From Lentzea waywayandensis (GTDB lineage Bacteria > Actinomycetota > Actinomycetes > Mycobacteriales > Pseudonocardiaceae), in contig NZ_FOYL01000015.1 of assembly GCF_900115955.1 (NCBI RefSeq), positions 1-64,000 on the forward strand: a stretch of DNA of 64,000 bases. Direction: 5' to 3'. Every line of letters begins with the position of its first letter. Within the stretch, counting starts at the first letter, position 1. The notes beneath the pieces are model-generated. The model ran no database searches, was not told the DNA's origin, and saw only the letters and a list, made by a program, of their open reading frames with translations. A program made the position numbers and the translations under genes. This document shows, piece after piece, positions 50,195-58,577 of this stretch.

Positions 50195-53100
50195 TCAGTC
50201 CTCCTTTCGCTGTGACGCCAGGCGCACTGGCCGGTCGGGGAAGGTCGTCAGCTCGTCCAGCACCTCGGCGTACTCGGCGAGGAGCCGTTGTGCGACAGGG
50301 CGGGTGAACACGTTCTCGCTGTAGGGCAGGACGATGACGAACTCGTCGCCCACCTCGTTGATCTCGATGGTCAGGTCGGCCTTCGCGGTGCCGTTGTCGA
50401 CCAGCTCCGGTGTGCACTCCAGGCCGATGAGCCCCGCCTTGGGGCGCAACGGTCCCTGGTGCGCGAGCACGACCTGGACCAGTGGCTGGCCGGAGGCACC
50501 CGGTCGCGCGCCCATCGCGCGGACGATCTCGCCGAAGTCGACGTGCTGGTGTTCCAGCGCCTCCTGCGCGTGGTCGTCCACGTCCGCCAGCAGCTTCAGC
50601 GGGATCGGGTCCTCGCCGAACCGCACGCGCATCACGGCGGTGTTGGTGAAGAAGCCGATCACGTCGTCGGCCTCGGGGCAGGGACGGCCCGAGTACGGGG
50701 AGCCGATCAGCACGTCGCGTTGCCCGGTGTGGCGTGCGACCAGCACCGCGAGCGCGACCAGGCAGACGGCGAACGGGGTGGCGCCCGCGTCGCGGGCCAG
50801 CCGTTCGATCGCCCGGCGCCGCACGGGACCGGTCGCGTAGTCGAGCCGTTCGCCGCGGTGGTTGAAGGAGCCGAGCCGGGTGAACGGCACCTCCGTCGGG
50901 GCGCCGTCGAGCAGCTCCTTCCACCTGGCGAGGCCGGCGGTCAGCGCCGGGTGGTCGACGGTGGCGTGCTGCCAGGCGGCGTGGTCGCGCGGCCGCAACC
51001 TGTTCAGCGGCAACGGTTCCGGTGCTCGACCTGCACGGCGTGCGGCGTAGCAGTGGGCGAGGTCGGCGTCGATGACGTCGATCGACAGGCCGTCCGCGAC
51101 GATGTGGTGCGTCACCAGCACGAGCACGTGCTCGTCCGGCCCGACGACGACCAGCACGGCCCTGAGCAGAGGGGCCAGGGCGAGGTCGACCGGCACCGCG
51201 CCCAGTTCTGCGGGGTCAGCCTCCCTCACGACGGACAGCTCGACCTCGGCGTGCTCGGCCACCTCGACGTACAACTGCCCGTCTGCCAAGTGGAAGCTGC
51301 TGCGGAACGCGTCGTGGCGGTCGGCGAGGTCCTGCACGGCCAGCCGCAACGCCGGCACGTCGAGACGTCCGCGCAGCCGCAGGGCGGAGGTCTCGTTGTA
51401 GGCGACCGACGCGGATTGCTTCATCTTGGCGAGCATCCAGAGCCGGCGCTGGTGCAGCGAGGCGGGATGGGTGGCCGGAGCGTCCACTCGGGACAGTGCG
51501 GTCAGGCCGGCGCGGTCGCTCGCCGCGATGAGGCCGGCGACGCCGGCGAGGGAGTGCTCGCCGAGCAGTTCCCGCGCGGTCAGCGCGACACCGAACTCGT
51601 CGCGGATCCTGGTGAGTGCGCGCACGGCCTGCAACGAGGTGCCGCCCAGCGCGCGGAACCCGTCCGCGGCGCCGATGTTGCCGACGCCGACCACCTGTTC
51701 CCAGATCCGCGCGAGCGCCGCCTGGGTGTCGTTCTCGACGCCGCCGGTGCCGCTGTGCGCCACCTCGTGCCTGGCCAGTGCCTTGAAGTCGACCTTGCCG
51801 TGCTGGTTGAGCGGCAGTCGTTCCAGCCGTACCACCGCGGACGGCACCATCACGGGCGGAAGGTTCGTGGCGAGCCGTTCGGGCAGCCCGGACTCCACGC
51901 CGGGATCGCCGCACACGAACGCGACGAGCCGGGCGTCCGGACCTTCTCCCGTCACGACCACCGCGCACGACCGCACACCGGGGTGCGCGGCCAGCACCGC
52001 CTCGATCTCGCCGCGCTCGACCCGCTGCCCGCGCACGTTGAGCTGGTCGTCGACCCGGCCGAGGAAGTCGAGGTTGCCGTCGGGGAGCACACGCACCCGG
52101 TCGCCGGTGCGGTAGAGCCGCGCGCCCTGCCTGTCGCTGAACGGGTCCGGCGGGAAGGCCTTCTCGGTCAGCTCCGGCAGGCCCCGGTAACCGCGGGCGA
52201 TGCCGGTGCCGCCGACGTAGAGCTCACCGGGTTCGCCGGGCGCGACGGGCCGCATGTGCTCGTCGAGAACGTGGATCTCCCTGCCCGGCAGTGGCTTTCC
52301 GATGGGAGGTGCCTCGCCGGGCCTGCGCTCGTCGGACGCCGTCGCGGCGACGGTGACCTCGGTCGGGCCGTAGACGTTGACGAACCGCCTGCCCGCGCCC
52401 CAGCGTTCGGCGACGTGCGGCAGGCACACCTCGCCGATGTAGGTGAGTGTGTGCAGGCACGGGAGCGCTGGTTCCTCGATGAGTTCGGCGAGCAGCGCGG
52501 GCGGCAGCATGGCCGTGGTGATCCGGGCGTCGTGCATGAACTCCACCAGCGCCGGACCTGACGTGTCGACGTCAGCGGGCGGGATGACGACGGTGCCGCC
52601 GGACGCGAGCACGGCGAAGATGTCGAGGACCTGGATCTCCCAGGTGAGCGGGTAGAACTGCAGGAACCGCGTGCCGGGGCCCATGTTCAGGTACGGCGTG
52701 ATGGCGCCGATCAGGTACACCGACGAGGCGTGCACGTGCATGACGCCCTTGGGACGTCCGGTCGTCCCGGAGGTGTAGGTGATGAACGCCAGTCGTTCGG
52801 GATCGGCGTCAGGATCCTCGAATGATCCACTGTGGACGGTCAGTTCCGCCGGCGAGACCAGCGGAATCTCGGTCGCGGGCACCGCCTGCCGCAACGACTC
52901 CGATACCACCACGAGTCCCGGTGTCGTGTCGTCGAGGATCAGGTTGAGCCGTGCCTCGGGGTACGTGGGATCGAGCGCGACGTAGCTGCCGCCCGCCTTG
53001 AGGATGCCGAGCAGCAGCACGACCATCGCGGCTGACCGCTCGACGCACAGGGCCACGAACACGCCCGGCTCGACACCGAGTGCCCGCAACCTGCCGGCGA

Positions 53101-53224
53101 CGGCGTCGGACGCGCGCTCCAGCCCGGCGAAGTCCAGCTGCTCGGCGCCGTGCTCGACGGCGACGAGATGGGGACTCACCTGCGCTCGTGCGCTGACCAG
53201 ACCGTGAACGGTCGAACCGGTCAA
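50195..53224 (-). CDS. NRPS A-T-C module with a non-canonical adenylation domain
   Basis: A 1009-residue protein. Adenylation (1-490): ITYTSGTTGRPKGVMHVHAS, VYGPTEVTVAAT, YRTGDRVRV, RGQRVERGEIE and QHGKVDFKAL. Carrier (about 510-580): GFRALGGTSLQAVRAL. Condensation (about 600-1009): LVTHHIVADGLSIDV, a complete HHxxxDG. At the A4 motif the usual F-D-A-x-x-x-E is replaced by PLTWEIQVLDIF, so by hand alignment Asp235, which holds the alpha-amino group, is not Asp (pocket E-I-L-M-T-I-V-V-A-K). A hydroxy, oxo or aryl acid substrate is therefore possible. The C domain would join this unit to the amino acid on the A-T-reductase six bases downstream. Start: TTG 53224 behind GGAAGGA; ATG 53272 is an alternative. 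Confidence 0.9.
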   Translation of the reverse strand: MTGSTVHGLVSARAQVSPHLVAVEHGAEQLDFAGLERASDAVAGRLRALGVEPGVFVALCVERSAAMVVLLLGILKAGGSYVALDPTYPEARLNLILDDTTPGLVVVSESLRQAVPATEIPLVSPAELTVHSGSFEDPDADPERLAFITYTSGTTGRPKGVMHVHASSVYLIGAITPYLNMGPGTRFLQFYPLTWEIQVLDIFAVLASGGTVVIPPADVDTSGPALVEFMHDARITTAMLPPALLAELIEEPALPCLHTLTYIGEVCLPHVAERWGAGRRFVNVYGPTEVTVAATASDERRPGEAPPIGKPLPGREIHVLDEHMRPVAPGEPGELYVGGTGIARGYRGLPELTEKAFPPDPFSDRQGARLYRTGDRVRVLPDGNLDFLGRVDDQLNVRGQRVERGEIEAVLAAHPGVRSCAVVVTGEGPDARLVAFVCGDPGVESGLPERLATNLPPVMVPSAVVRLERLPLNQHGKVDFKALARHEVAHSGTGGVENDTQAALARIWEQVVGVGNIGAADGFRALGGTSLQAVRALTRIRDEFGVALTARELLGEHSLAGVAGLIAASDRAGLTALSRVDAPATHPASLHQRRLWMLAKMKQSASVAYNETSALRLRGRLDVPALRLAVQDLADRHDAFRSSFHLADGQLYVEVAEHAEVELSVVREADPAELGAVPVDLALAPLLRAVLVVVGPDEHVLVLVTHHIVADGLSIDVIDADLAHCYAARRAGRAPEPLPLNRLRPRDHAAWQHATVDHPALTAGLARWKELLDGAPTEVPFTRLGSFNHRGERLDYATGPVRRRAIERLARDAGATPFAVCLVALAVLVARHTGQRDVLIGSPYSGRPCPEADDVIGFFTNTAVMRVRFGEDPIPLKLLADVDDHAQEALEHQHVDFGEIVRAMGARPGASGQPLVQVVLAHQGPLRPKAGLIGLECTPELVDNGTAKADLTIEINEVGDEFVIVLPYSENVFTRPVAQRLLAEYAEVLDELTTFPDRPVRLASQRKED

Positions 53225-53894
53225 GGCTCGCTTCCTTCCCGAAAAGAATGCACACCAAATAGCCGGAATCACGCAATGCGCGCGTGAACCCGCTATGGCC
53301 AGCGATATGTGCGAAAACCCCAGTTCAGTGCCCGAAACAGAGCCGCGTGACGTACGGCTCCGCCCAAAGCGGATGGATCATCACAGTCCCCCTGTGAACA
53401 ACGCGTGACATCCCCAGTAACGCTAATCGGCACGGACGCTCTCGCCTGCCGACGTCAGTCCACAGTAGCTCACATTCTGGCCCGTTGCGACCTGTTGCGT
53501 GAACTATGGGGCGTAGTTACGCTGGCGCCGCTCGACCCGTTGGGCGAGTCAGGGGACCTGGGGATCTTCAACATGCTTTCGGGGGGTTGTGCGCGTGTGT
53601 GCGCACCCAAGAGAACGCTCTCATGCACTTTCTGTTGGTCATCGACGCAGCTCAGAAGTGATCTGGGGTTCTTGATTCACTGAACTGGCGGCGTCGGTGC
53701 TATCCGCTGTGATAGTCAGTGGAGCAGCGATGCCCGATTCGGGTGATGACTTCGGGAAGCGTCATGAGTGAACGGGTGTGGTCGTCGCGCGACTGCTGAC
53801 GTGCAGCCCGTTCACAATTGCCTGGGAATCTGTGAAACGTCGAACCTTCACGTTCCGTCAATGCTGCAGACTCAAGGAAAGGAATCAGGTTGCG
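53225..53894. promoter_or_regulatory. Divergent promoter region of the two main NRPS-cluster operons
   Basis: Some 670 bases without a supported gene separate the eight-gene minus-strand operon from the plus-strand oxygenase block. It should contain both promoters. An inverted repeat GAGCCG-N9-CGGCTC (53340-53360) is the clearest symmetric element. The stretch is less GC-rich than its surroundings in places (for example 53620-53700), as expected for regulatory DNA. Confidence 0.5.
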
Positions 53895-54956
53895 ATGGGC
53901 AGTGAGCCTGCCGGTGCCGACCCACGTCCGCTCGACGACGTGGCAATTCCGCTGACTGACTCCGAGCGCGAGGCGATTCGTGGAGGATTCGACCGATTCG
54001 CCCGCGCACGCGTGAACGCGGTTCTCGACAGCGAGGAACTGCTCGTCGACGCGGAACTGGCCGGCCGTGCGCTGCCCGACCGGGTGATCAGTGCGCTGCG
54101 CCATTTCCGCAGGTACGGCAACGGCGCGGGCGCGCTGCTGATCCGCAACGCGCCTGTCGACACCGATCTGCCCGCCACGCCGCAGGACGGCTACGTCGGG
54201 CACTGGAACGAGATCCCCGTCTCGACGTTCACGCAGCTGGCCGTGGCGTCGCAGGTCGGCGACGTGATCGCGTACGCGGACGAGAAGGACGGCAACCTGA
54301 TCCAGGACGTCGTGCCGATCAAGGGCGCGCGGCAACGCCAGGAGAACTCCGGCACCGTCTACCTGGAGCTGCACACGGAGAACGGGTTCCACCCGCACAA
54401 ACCGGACTTCATCACCTTGCTCTGCCTGCGGCCCGACCACGACCGGACCAGCCACACCGTGGTCGGCGGCGTGGCCGAGGTGCTGCCGAAGCTGTCCGAG
54501 TGGTGCGTGTCCGCTTTGCGTCGCAAGGAGTTCCGCCTGAGGGTGAGCAGCTCGTTCGGTGCGGGAGCCGACCTGGAGACACCGTCGGTCGCGGTGCTGT
54601 CCGGCCCCGTGGGAGCCCCGGAGTTCCTCGCCGACTTCCACACCATGGAGCCGCTGACCCCCGACGCGGCCGTCGCGCTGGACGAGCTGAAGCAGGCGCT
54701 GCTGACGTCGTTGCGGGGAGCCAAGCTCGACACCGGCGACCTGCTGGTGATCGACAACAGGACCGCCGTGCACGGCCGCACGCCGTTCGCCGCCCGCTAC
54801 GACGAGACGGACCGCTGGTTGCGCCGCTGCTTCGCGGTGTCGGACCTCCGCCGCTCGCGCGGCATCCGCGCACCGGGCTCCCGCGTGTGCGAGCCGCTCA
54901 CCGTTGTCGGGCTGTCCTGCACAGTCGCGGAGGAGCTGCGGTGCACCACTTCGTGA
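53895..54956 (+). CDS. VioC/AsnO-like Fe(II)/2-oxoglutarate oxygenase (first)
   Basis: A 353-residue oxygenase of the clavaminate-synthase-like group that includes asparagine oxygenase AsnO and arginine hydroxylase VioC. Iron ligands: LELHTENGFHPHKPDF (His-x-Glu) and DNRTAVHGRTPFAARYDETD (distal His, followed by the 2-oxoglutarate Arg in WLRRCFAVSDLRRSR). Members hydroxylate the beta-carbon of polar L-amino acids. ATG 53895 follows GGAATCAGG. It overlaps the next gene by 16 bases and begins a four-gene block. Confidence 0.87.
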   Translation: MGSEPAGADPRPLDDVAIPLTDSEREAIRGGFDRFARARVNAVLDSEELLVDAELAGRALPDRVISALRHFRRYGNGAGALLIRNAPVDTDLPATPQDGYVGHWNEIPVSTFTQLAVASQVGDVIAYADEKDGNLIQDVVPIKGARQRQENSGTVYLELHTENGFHPHKPDFITLLCLRPDHDRTSHTVVGGVAEVLPKLSEWCVSALRRKEFRLRVSSSFGAGADLETPSVAVLSGPVGAPEFLADFHTMEPLTPDAAVALDELKQALLTSLRGAKLDTGDLLVIDNRTAVHGRTPFAARYDETDRWLRRCFAVSDLRRSRGIRAPGSRVCEPLTVVGLSCTVAEELRCTTS

Positions 54957-56158
54957 CGAGCCTGCCGGAGCTGGTCGAGCGACCACCGCAGCACCTGCTG
55001 ATGCTCTACTCCGGCGGTCTCGACGGCACGTTCCTGCTGCACCGACTGCAGGAGCTGAACGTCGAGGTCACCGCCCTGAACGTGCGGATCGGTGACGCCG
55101 AGCCCGCGGAGACCGCACGCCGCCAGGCGGAGCTGTTCGGCGCCCGGTTCGTCGACGTGGACGCGACCGGGGAGTTCTTCTCCGAGTTCCTGCCGGCCGC
55201 GATCCACGCGGACGCCTGCTACCAGAACGAGTTCCCGGTCAGTTCCACGCTCACCCGGCCGCTGATGGCCCGCACGGCGGTCCGGGTCGCGGCCGAGCTC
55301 GGTTGCGACATGATCGGCCACACCGCCACGTACATGCAGAACAGCTCGATCCGGTTGAGCGGTTCGATCGCCGCGCTCGCGCCGGAGATCGGCGTGGCGG
55401 CGCCGTTCCTCGGCTCGGACCTGCCTCGCGCGGACAAGCTCGCCGCGCTCGCCGGCACGGGTGTCACGTTCCCGGAGGGCATTCACAGCATCGACGCGAA
55501 CCCGTGGGCCCGCGTGATCGAGTGCGGATCGCTGGAGAGCCCGGAGAACCGGCTCGACGAGACCGTGTTCCGGTGGACCCGAGCTGTCGGCGAGGCGCCG
55601 GACGAGCCGGTGGAGATCGCGCTGACGTTCGACACCGGCCTGCCCGTCGAGCTGGATGGCGACACGATCTCGTTGCAGGCACTGGTGGAACGGCTCAACG
55701 CTCTCGGCGGTGAGCACGCCGTCGGCCGGTCGTCCGGGCTGGAGGACACGCCGTTCGGCGTGAAGAACCACGAGATCCGCGAGGCACCGGCGGCAACGGT
55801 GATCATCAAGGCGCACCAGGTGCTCGCCAACGCCGTGCTCACTGGCGCCGAACACGCGGTGCGCGGCGGAATCGCCCGCGAGTGGACGAACGCCGCGGTG
55901 CACGGCGGCTGGTTCGGCAACATGGGGGAGAGCCTCGCGCGGTGCCTCGCCGACCTCGACCGCCCGCTGAACGGCACGGTGAAGCTCAAGCTGCACAAGG
56001 GATCCATCACCGTGCTGAGCGTCACCTCGCCGCACGGTCTCTACTACACGCGGCTCGGTGCGCAGTTCCACGAATCGATGAACGCCTACGCCTACTCGCC
56101 CTGGCTGACCCTCGCCACGTGGCCGGACCGTCTGCGACGAACTGAAACGGTGAAATGA
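54941..56158 (+). CDS. Argininosuccinate synthase-like ATP pyrophosphatase
   Basis: A 405-residue enzyme of the argininosuccinate synthase family. The N-terminal PP-loop is LLMLYSGGLDGTFLLHRLQE, with Gly-Thr where canonical enzymes have Asp-Thr/Ser after SGG-x-D. Downstream are GCDMIGHTATYMQNSSIRLS, NPWARVIECGSLESPENRLD, LTFDTGLPVELDGDTISLQA and the C-terminal KLKLHKGSITVLSV. Typical ArgG joins citrulline and aspartate. No ArgH lyase or other arginine gene is near, and the gene is inside an NRPS cluster between oxygenases, so it probably forms a C-N bond in the product. GTG 54941 has AGGAG ahead of it. Confidence 0.85.
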   Translation: MHHFVTSLPELVERPPQHLLMLYSGGLDGTFLLHRLQELNVEVTALNVRIGDAEPAETARRQAELFGARFVDVDATGEFFSEFLPAAIHADACYQNEFPVSSTLTRPLMARTAVRVAAELGCDMIGHTATYMQNSSIRLSGSIAALAPEIGVAAPFLGSDLPRADKLAALAGTGVTFPEGIHSIDANPWARVIECGSLESPENRLDETVFRWTRAVGEAPDEPVEIALTFDTGLPVELDGDTISLQALVERLNALGGEHAVGRSSGLEDTPFGVKNHEIREAPAATVIIKAHQVLANAVLTGAEHAVRGGIAREWTNAAVHGGWFGNMGESLARCLADLDRPLNGTVKLKLHKGSITVLSVTSPHGLYYTRLGAQFHESMNAYAYSPWLTLATWPDRLRRTETVK

Positions 56159-56829
56159 GCAGCAAGCGGAAACTTGTTGACCTGTCCCACGTCGTGCGCC
56201 ACGGCATGACCACCTACCCCGGGCTGCCGGGACCGGTGATCGAGGACCACATGTCCTTCGTGGACTCCCGGCCGAAGTACTCGCCCGGCACGGAGTTCCA
56301 GATCGGCCGCATCACGCTGGTGGCGAACACCGGCACGTACGTCGACGTGCCGTCGCACCGCTTCGACGGTGGCGCTGACCTGTCCGAGGTGCCGCTGTCG
56401 ACGTTCGTGGACCTCGAAGGCGTTGTGGTGTCCGCGACCGGCAGGGCGGGAATCGGTCCCGAGGTGTTCGAGGGGATCGACGTGACGGACAAGGCCGTGC
56501 TGGTGCACACGGGCTGGGACCAGCACTGGGGCACTCCGGCCTACGGCGACGCCGGCCACCCGTTCCTGACGGCGGAGGCCACCGCGTGGCTGGCCGAACG
56601 GCGTCCGGCGATCGTCGGCATCGACTCGGTGAACATCGACGACATGGCGGACCTGGGCCGTCCCGCGCACACCGGGCTGCTGCACGCGGGAATCCCGTGC
56701 GTCGAGCACATGACGGGGCTGGAGCAGGTGGTGGGCACGCGGTTCCGCTTCCACGCCGCGCCGATCGCCGTCGCCGGCATGGGCACGTTCTCGGTCAGGG
56801 CCTACGCGCTCGTCGACGACCAGGGATGA
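56155..56829 (+). CDS. Cyclase-family hydrolase (kynurenine formamidase-like)
   Basis: A 224-residue protein of the cyclase/kynurenine formamidase family. It opens KLVDLSHVVRHGMTTYPGLP, then the metal-binding segment NTGTYVDVPSHRFDGGADLS, in which the usual HxGTHxDxP has Asn and Tyr replacing both His of the first part, then VLVHTGWDQHW and GIDSVNIDD. The loss of these His may alter metal binding. In an NRPS cluster it could cleave an amide/formamide or catalyse a cyclisation. It overlaps the ArgG-like gene by ATGA. Confidence 0.83.
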   Translation: MSSKRKLVDLSHVVRHGMTTYPGLPGPVIEDHMSFVDSRPKYSPGTEFQIGRITLVANTGTYVDVPSHRFDGGADLSEVPLSTFVDLEGVVVSATGRAGIGPEVFEGIDVTDKAVLVHTGWDQHWGTPAYGDAGHPFLTAEATAWLAERRPAIVGIDSVNIDDMADLGRPAHTGLLHAGIPCVEHMTGLEQVVGTRFRFHAAPIAVAGMGTFSVRAYALVDDQG

Positions 56830-56859
56830 CCGACTCCACCACACGAAGGGCGTGAACCA

Positions 56860-57888
56860 ATGGAAAAGCACCACCTCGATCCCCAGACCGTCAAGGAGAT
56901 CGAAGCGCTCGTCGAGGAGATCGCCGCCCGTGTGACGAGCGTCCACGACGCCGAGTTCCACCGCGCAGCCGCTGTGCTCGCACACGAACTGCCCCGGCCG
57001 CTGCGGGAGGCGCTCGTCGACTTCCGCCTGCGTGAGCCGTCCGGCGCGTTGCTGGTCTCCGGTCTCCCTGTGGACGACGACCGGCTCGGGCCGACGCCGT
57101 CGCACTGGCACCAGCCCGCCGGCACGCCCTCACCGTCGTTGCGCGAGGAGATCGCGTTCGGTCTGCTGGCGCAGATCCTCGGCGACCCGTTCGGGTACGC
57201 GACCCTGCACAACGGGCTGTTGATGCACAACATCATCCCGATCAAGGGGTACGAGAAGGAGCAGATCGCGTTCGGCTCCGAGGAGACGCTGGAATGGCAC
57301 ACCGAGGAGGCCTTCCACGTCAACAGGTCCGCCTACACGGCGTTGATGTGCCTGCGCAACCCGTACGGCGCGCCCACGACCTACGCTGACGTGGCCGACC
57401 TGGAGATCTCGCCCGAGGACGCAGAGGTGTTGCGCGGCCCGTGGTTCGAGACGCGGCCGAGTGGTTCGCATTCGGCTCAGCGCAACAACTTCGCCGAGCT
57501 GGTGCTGGCGGAGGACCGCGAGCGCTGGGGCCGCAGCTTCGCCGAGACCGACGACATCCACCGCCACCCCGTGGTGCAACCGATCCTGTCCGGGCACGAG
57601 GACCAGCCCTACCTGTGCATCGACCCGGACTGCATGACCGCGGTGAACGACGAGGCCGCCGGGGCGCTGGAGCGGCTGTGCGCCGAGGTGAACCGCAAGA
57701 TCCAGGACGTCACGCTGGCGCCGGGCGACCTGCTGTTCATGGACAACTACCGAGCGATCCACGGGCGCAAGCCGTTCAAGGCTCGCTTCGACGGTTCCGA
57801 CCGCTGGCTCAAGCGCATGAACATCTCGCGAGATCTGCGGCCGTCCCGTGCCCGCCGGCTCTCGCCGGACAGCCGGATCATCTTCTAG
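56860..57888 (+). CDS. VioC/AsnO-like Fe(II)/2-oxoglutarate oxygenase (second)
   Basis: A 342-residue oxygenase close to the arginine/enduracididine hydroxylase group (VioC, OrfP, MppO). Features are HNGLLMHNIIPIKGYEKEQI, iron ligands in LEWHTEEAFHVNRSAYTALM and DNYRAIHGRKPFKARFDGSD, and the 2-oxoglutarate Arg in RWLKRMNISRDLRPSR. It is similar in fold and length to the oxygenase three genes upstream but clearly diverged, suggesting different substrates or positions. It follows the cyclase-family gene by 30 bases and ends four bases inside the convergent HAD gene. Confidence 0.87.
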   Translation: MEKHHLDPQTVKEIEALVEEIAARVTSVHDAEFHRAAAVLAHELPRPLREALVDFRLREPSGALLVSGLPVDDDRLGPTPSHWHQPAGTPSPSLREEIAFGLLAQILGDPFGYATLHNGLLMHNIIPIKGYEKEQIAFGSEETLEWHTEEAFHVNRSAYTALMCLRNPYGAPTTYADVADLEISPEDAEVLRGPWFETRPSGSHSAQRNNFAELVLAEDRERWGRSFAETDDIHRHPVVQPILSGHEDQPYLCIDPDCMTAVNDEAAGALERLCAEVNRKIQDVTLAPGDLLFMDNYRAIHGRKPFKARFDGSDRWLKRMNISRDLRPSRARRLSPDSRIIF

Positions 57889-58529
57889 TCGTCACCGCTG
57901 TGCAGCAACGGAAAGGCGTCCGCGACGGTCGCCACGACCAGGTCAGGCCGAGGCCCGTCGGCTGGCGTCGGCGCACCGTTGCAGACCCAGATCGTCCGCA
58001 TGCCGGCGGCGGCGCCACCCGCGATGTCGTGCTTGAGCGAGTCACCGACCATCCAGGCGCCGCCGAGCACGGCCTCGGCCCTGTCCGCGACGAGGGTGAA
58101 GGCGGCGAGGTGGGGCTTGCGCTCCTCCTCGTCGTCGGCGTAGCAGACGGCGTCGAACAGGTCGAGCAGACCGTCCAGTTTGGGCAGTTGGTCGACCTCG
58201 GTGCCGTTGGTGAGCAGGGCGATGCGCCAACCACTGCGCCGCAACGCTTCCAGTCCCGCGATGGCGCCTTCGTACGGGCGGGCGAGCCGCGGCACCCGGT
58301 GGACGAAGATGCCGCGCAGCTCCTCCCACGTCTCCGGCAGGCCGAACTCGGCCACGATCTTGCCGAACGACTCGTGCGGCGGCGCCGGGCTCGCGGCTTC
58401 CGCCCGCAGGAACTCCAGCGCGCCGTCGCCGAGCCCGCGTTCCTCCACGAGCTCGGCGAACCACCTGTCGACCGCGGCGGTGCTGTCCACGAGAGTGTCG
58501 TCGAGGTCGAACACGACAAATCTGTTCAC
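57885..58529 (-). CDS. HAD family hydrolase
   Basis: A 214-residue haloacid-dehalogenase-type phosphatase. Motif I VVFDLDDTLVDS carries the nucleophile Asp, motif II ALLTNGT, motif III/IV KPH...WMVGDSLKHDIAGGAAAGM. A cap domain of about 90 residues lies between I and II, as in YjjG/phosphoglycolate-phosphatase-like members. GTG 58529 starts the conserved domain; ATG 58550 would add seven residues. It converges on the second oxygenase gene. It might remove the phosphate added by the CPT-like kinase, but it could equally be a general metabolite phosphatase at the cluster edge. Confidence 0.85.
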   Translation of the reverse strand: MNRFVVFDLDDTLVDSTAAVDRWFAELVEERGLGDGALEFLRAEAASPAPPHESFGKIVAEFGLPETWEELRGIFVHRVPRLARPYEGAIAGLEALRRSGWRIALLTNGTEVDQLPKLDGLLDLFDAVCYADDEEERKPHLAAFTLVADRAEAVLGGAWMVGDSLKHDIAGGAAAGMRTIWVCNGAPTPADGPRPDLVVATVADAFPLLHSGDD

Positions 58530-58577
58530 AACAAAGGAATCTATCCACAACCCGCCGCCGGGCGCAGCGGTTTGCGC

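Noticed and set aside
34190..57888. A beta-lactam (clavam or nocardicin) cluster, from clavaminate-synthase-like folds and the possible isonocardicin-synthase resemblance
   Set aside because: The oxygenases carry VioC/AsnO-type features, and no beta-lactam synthetase or canonical nocardicin NRPS is present; the resemblance is to broad families only.
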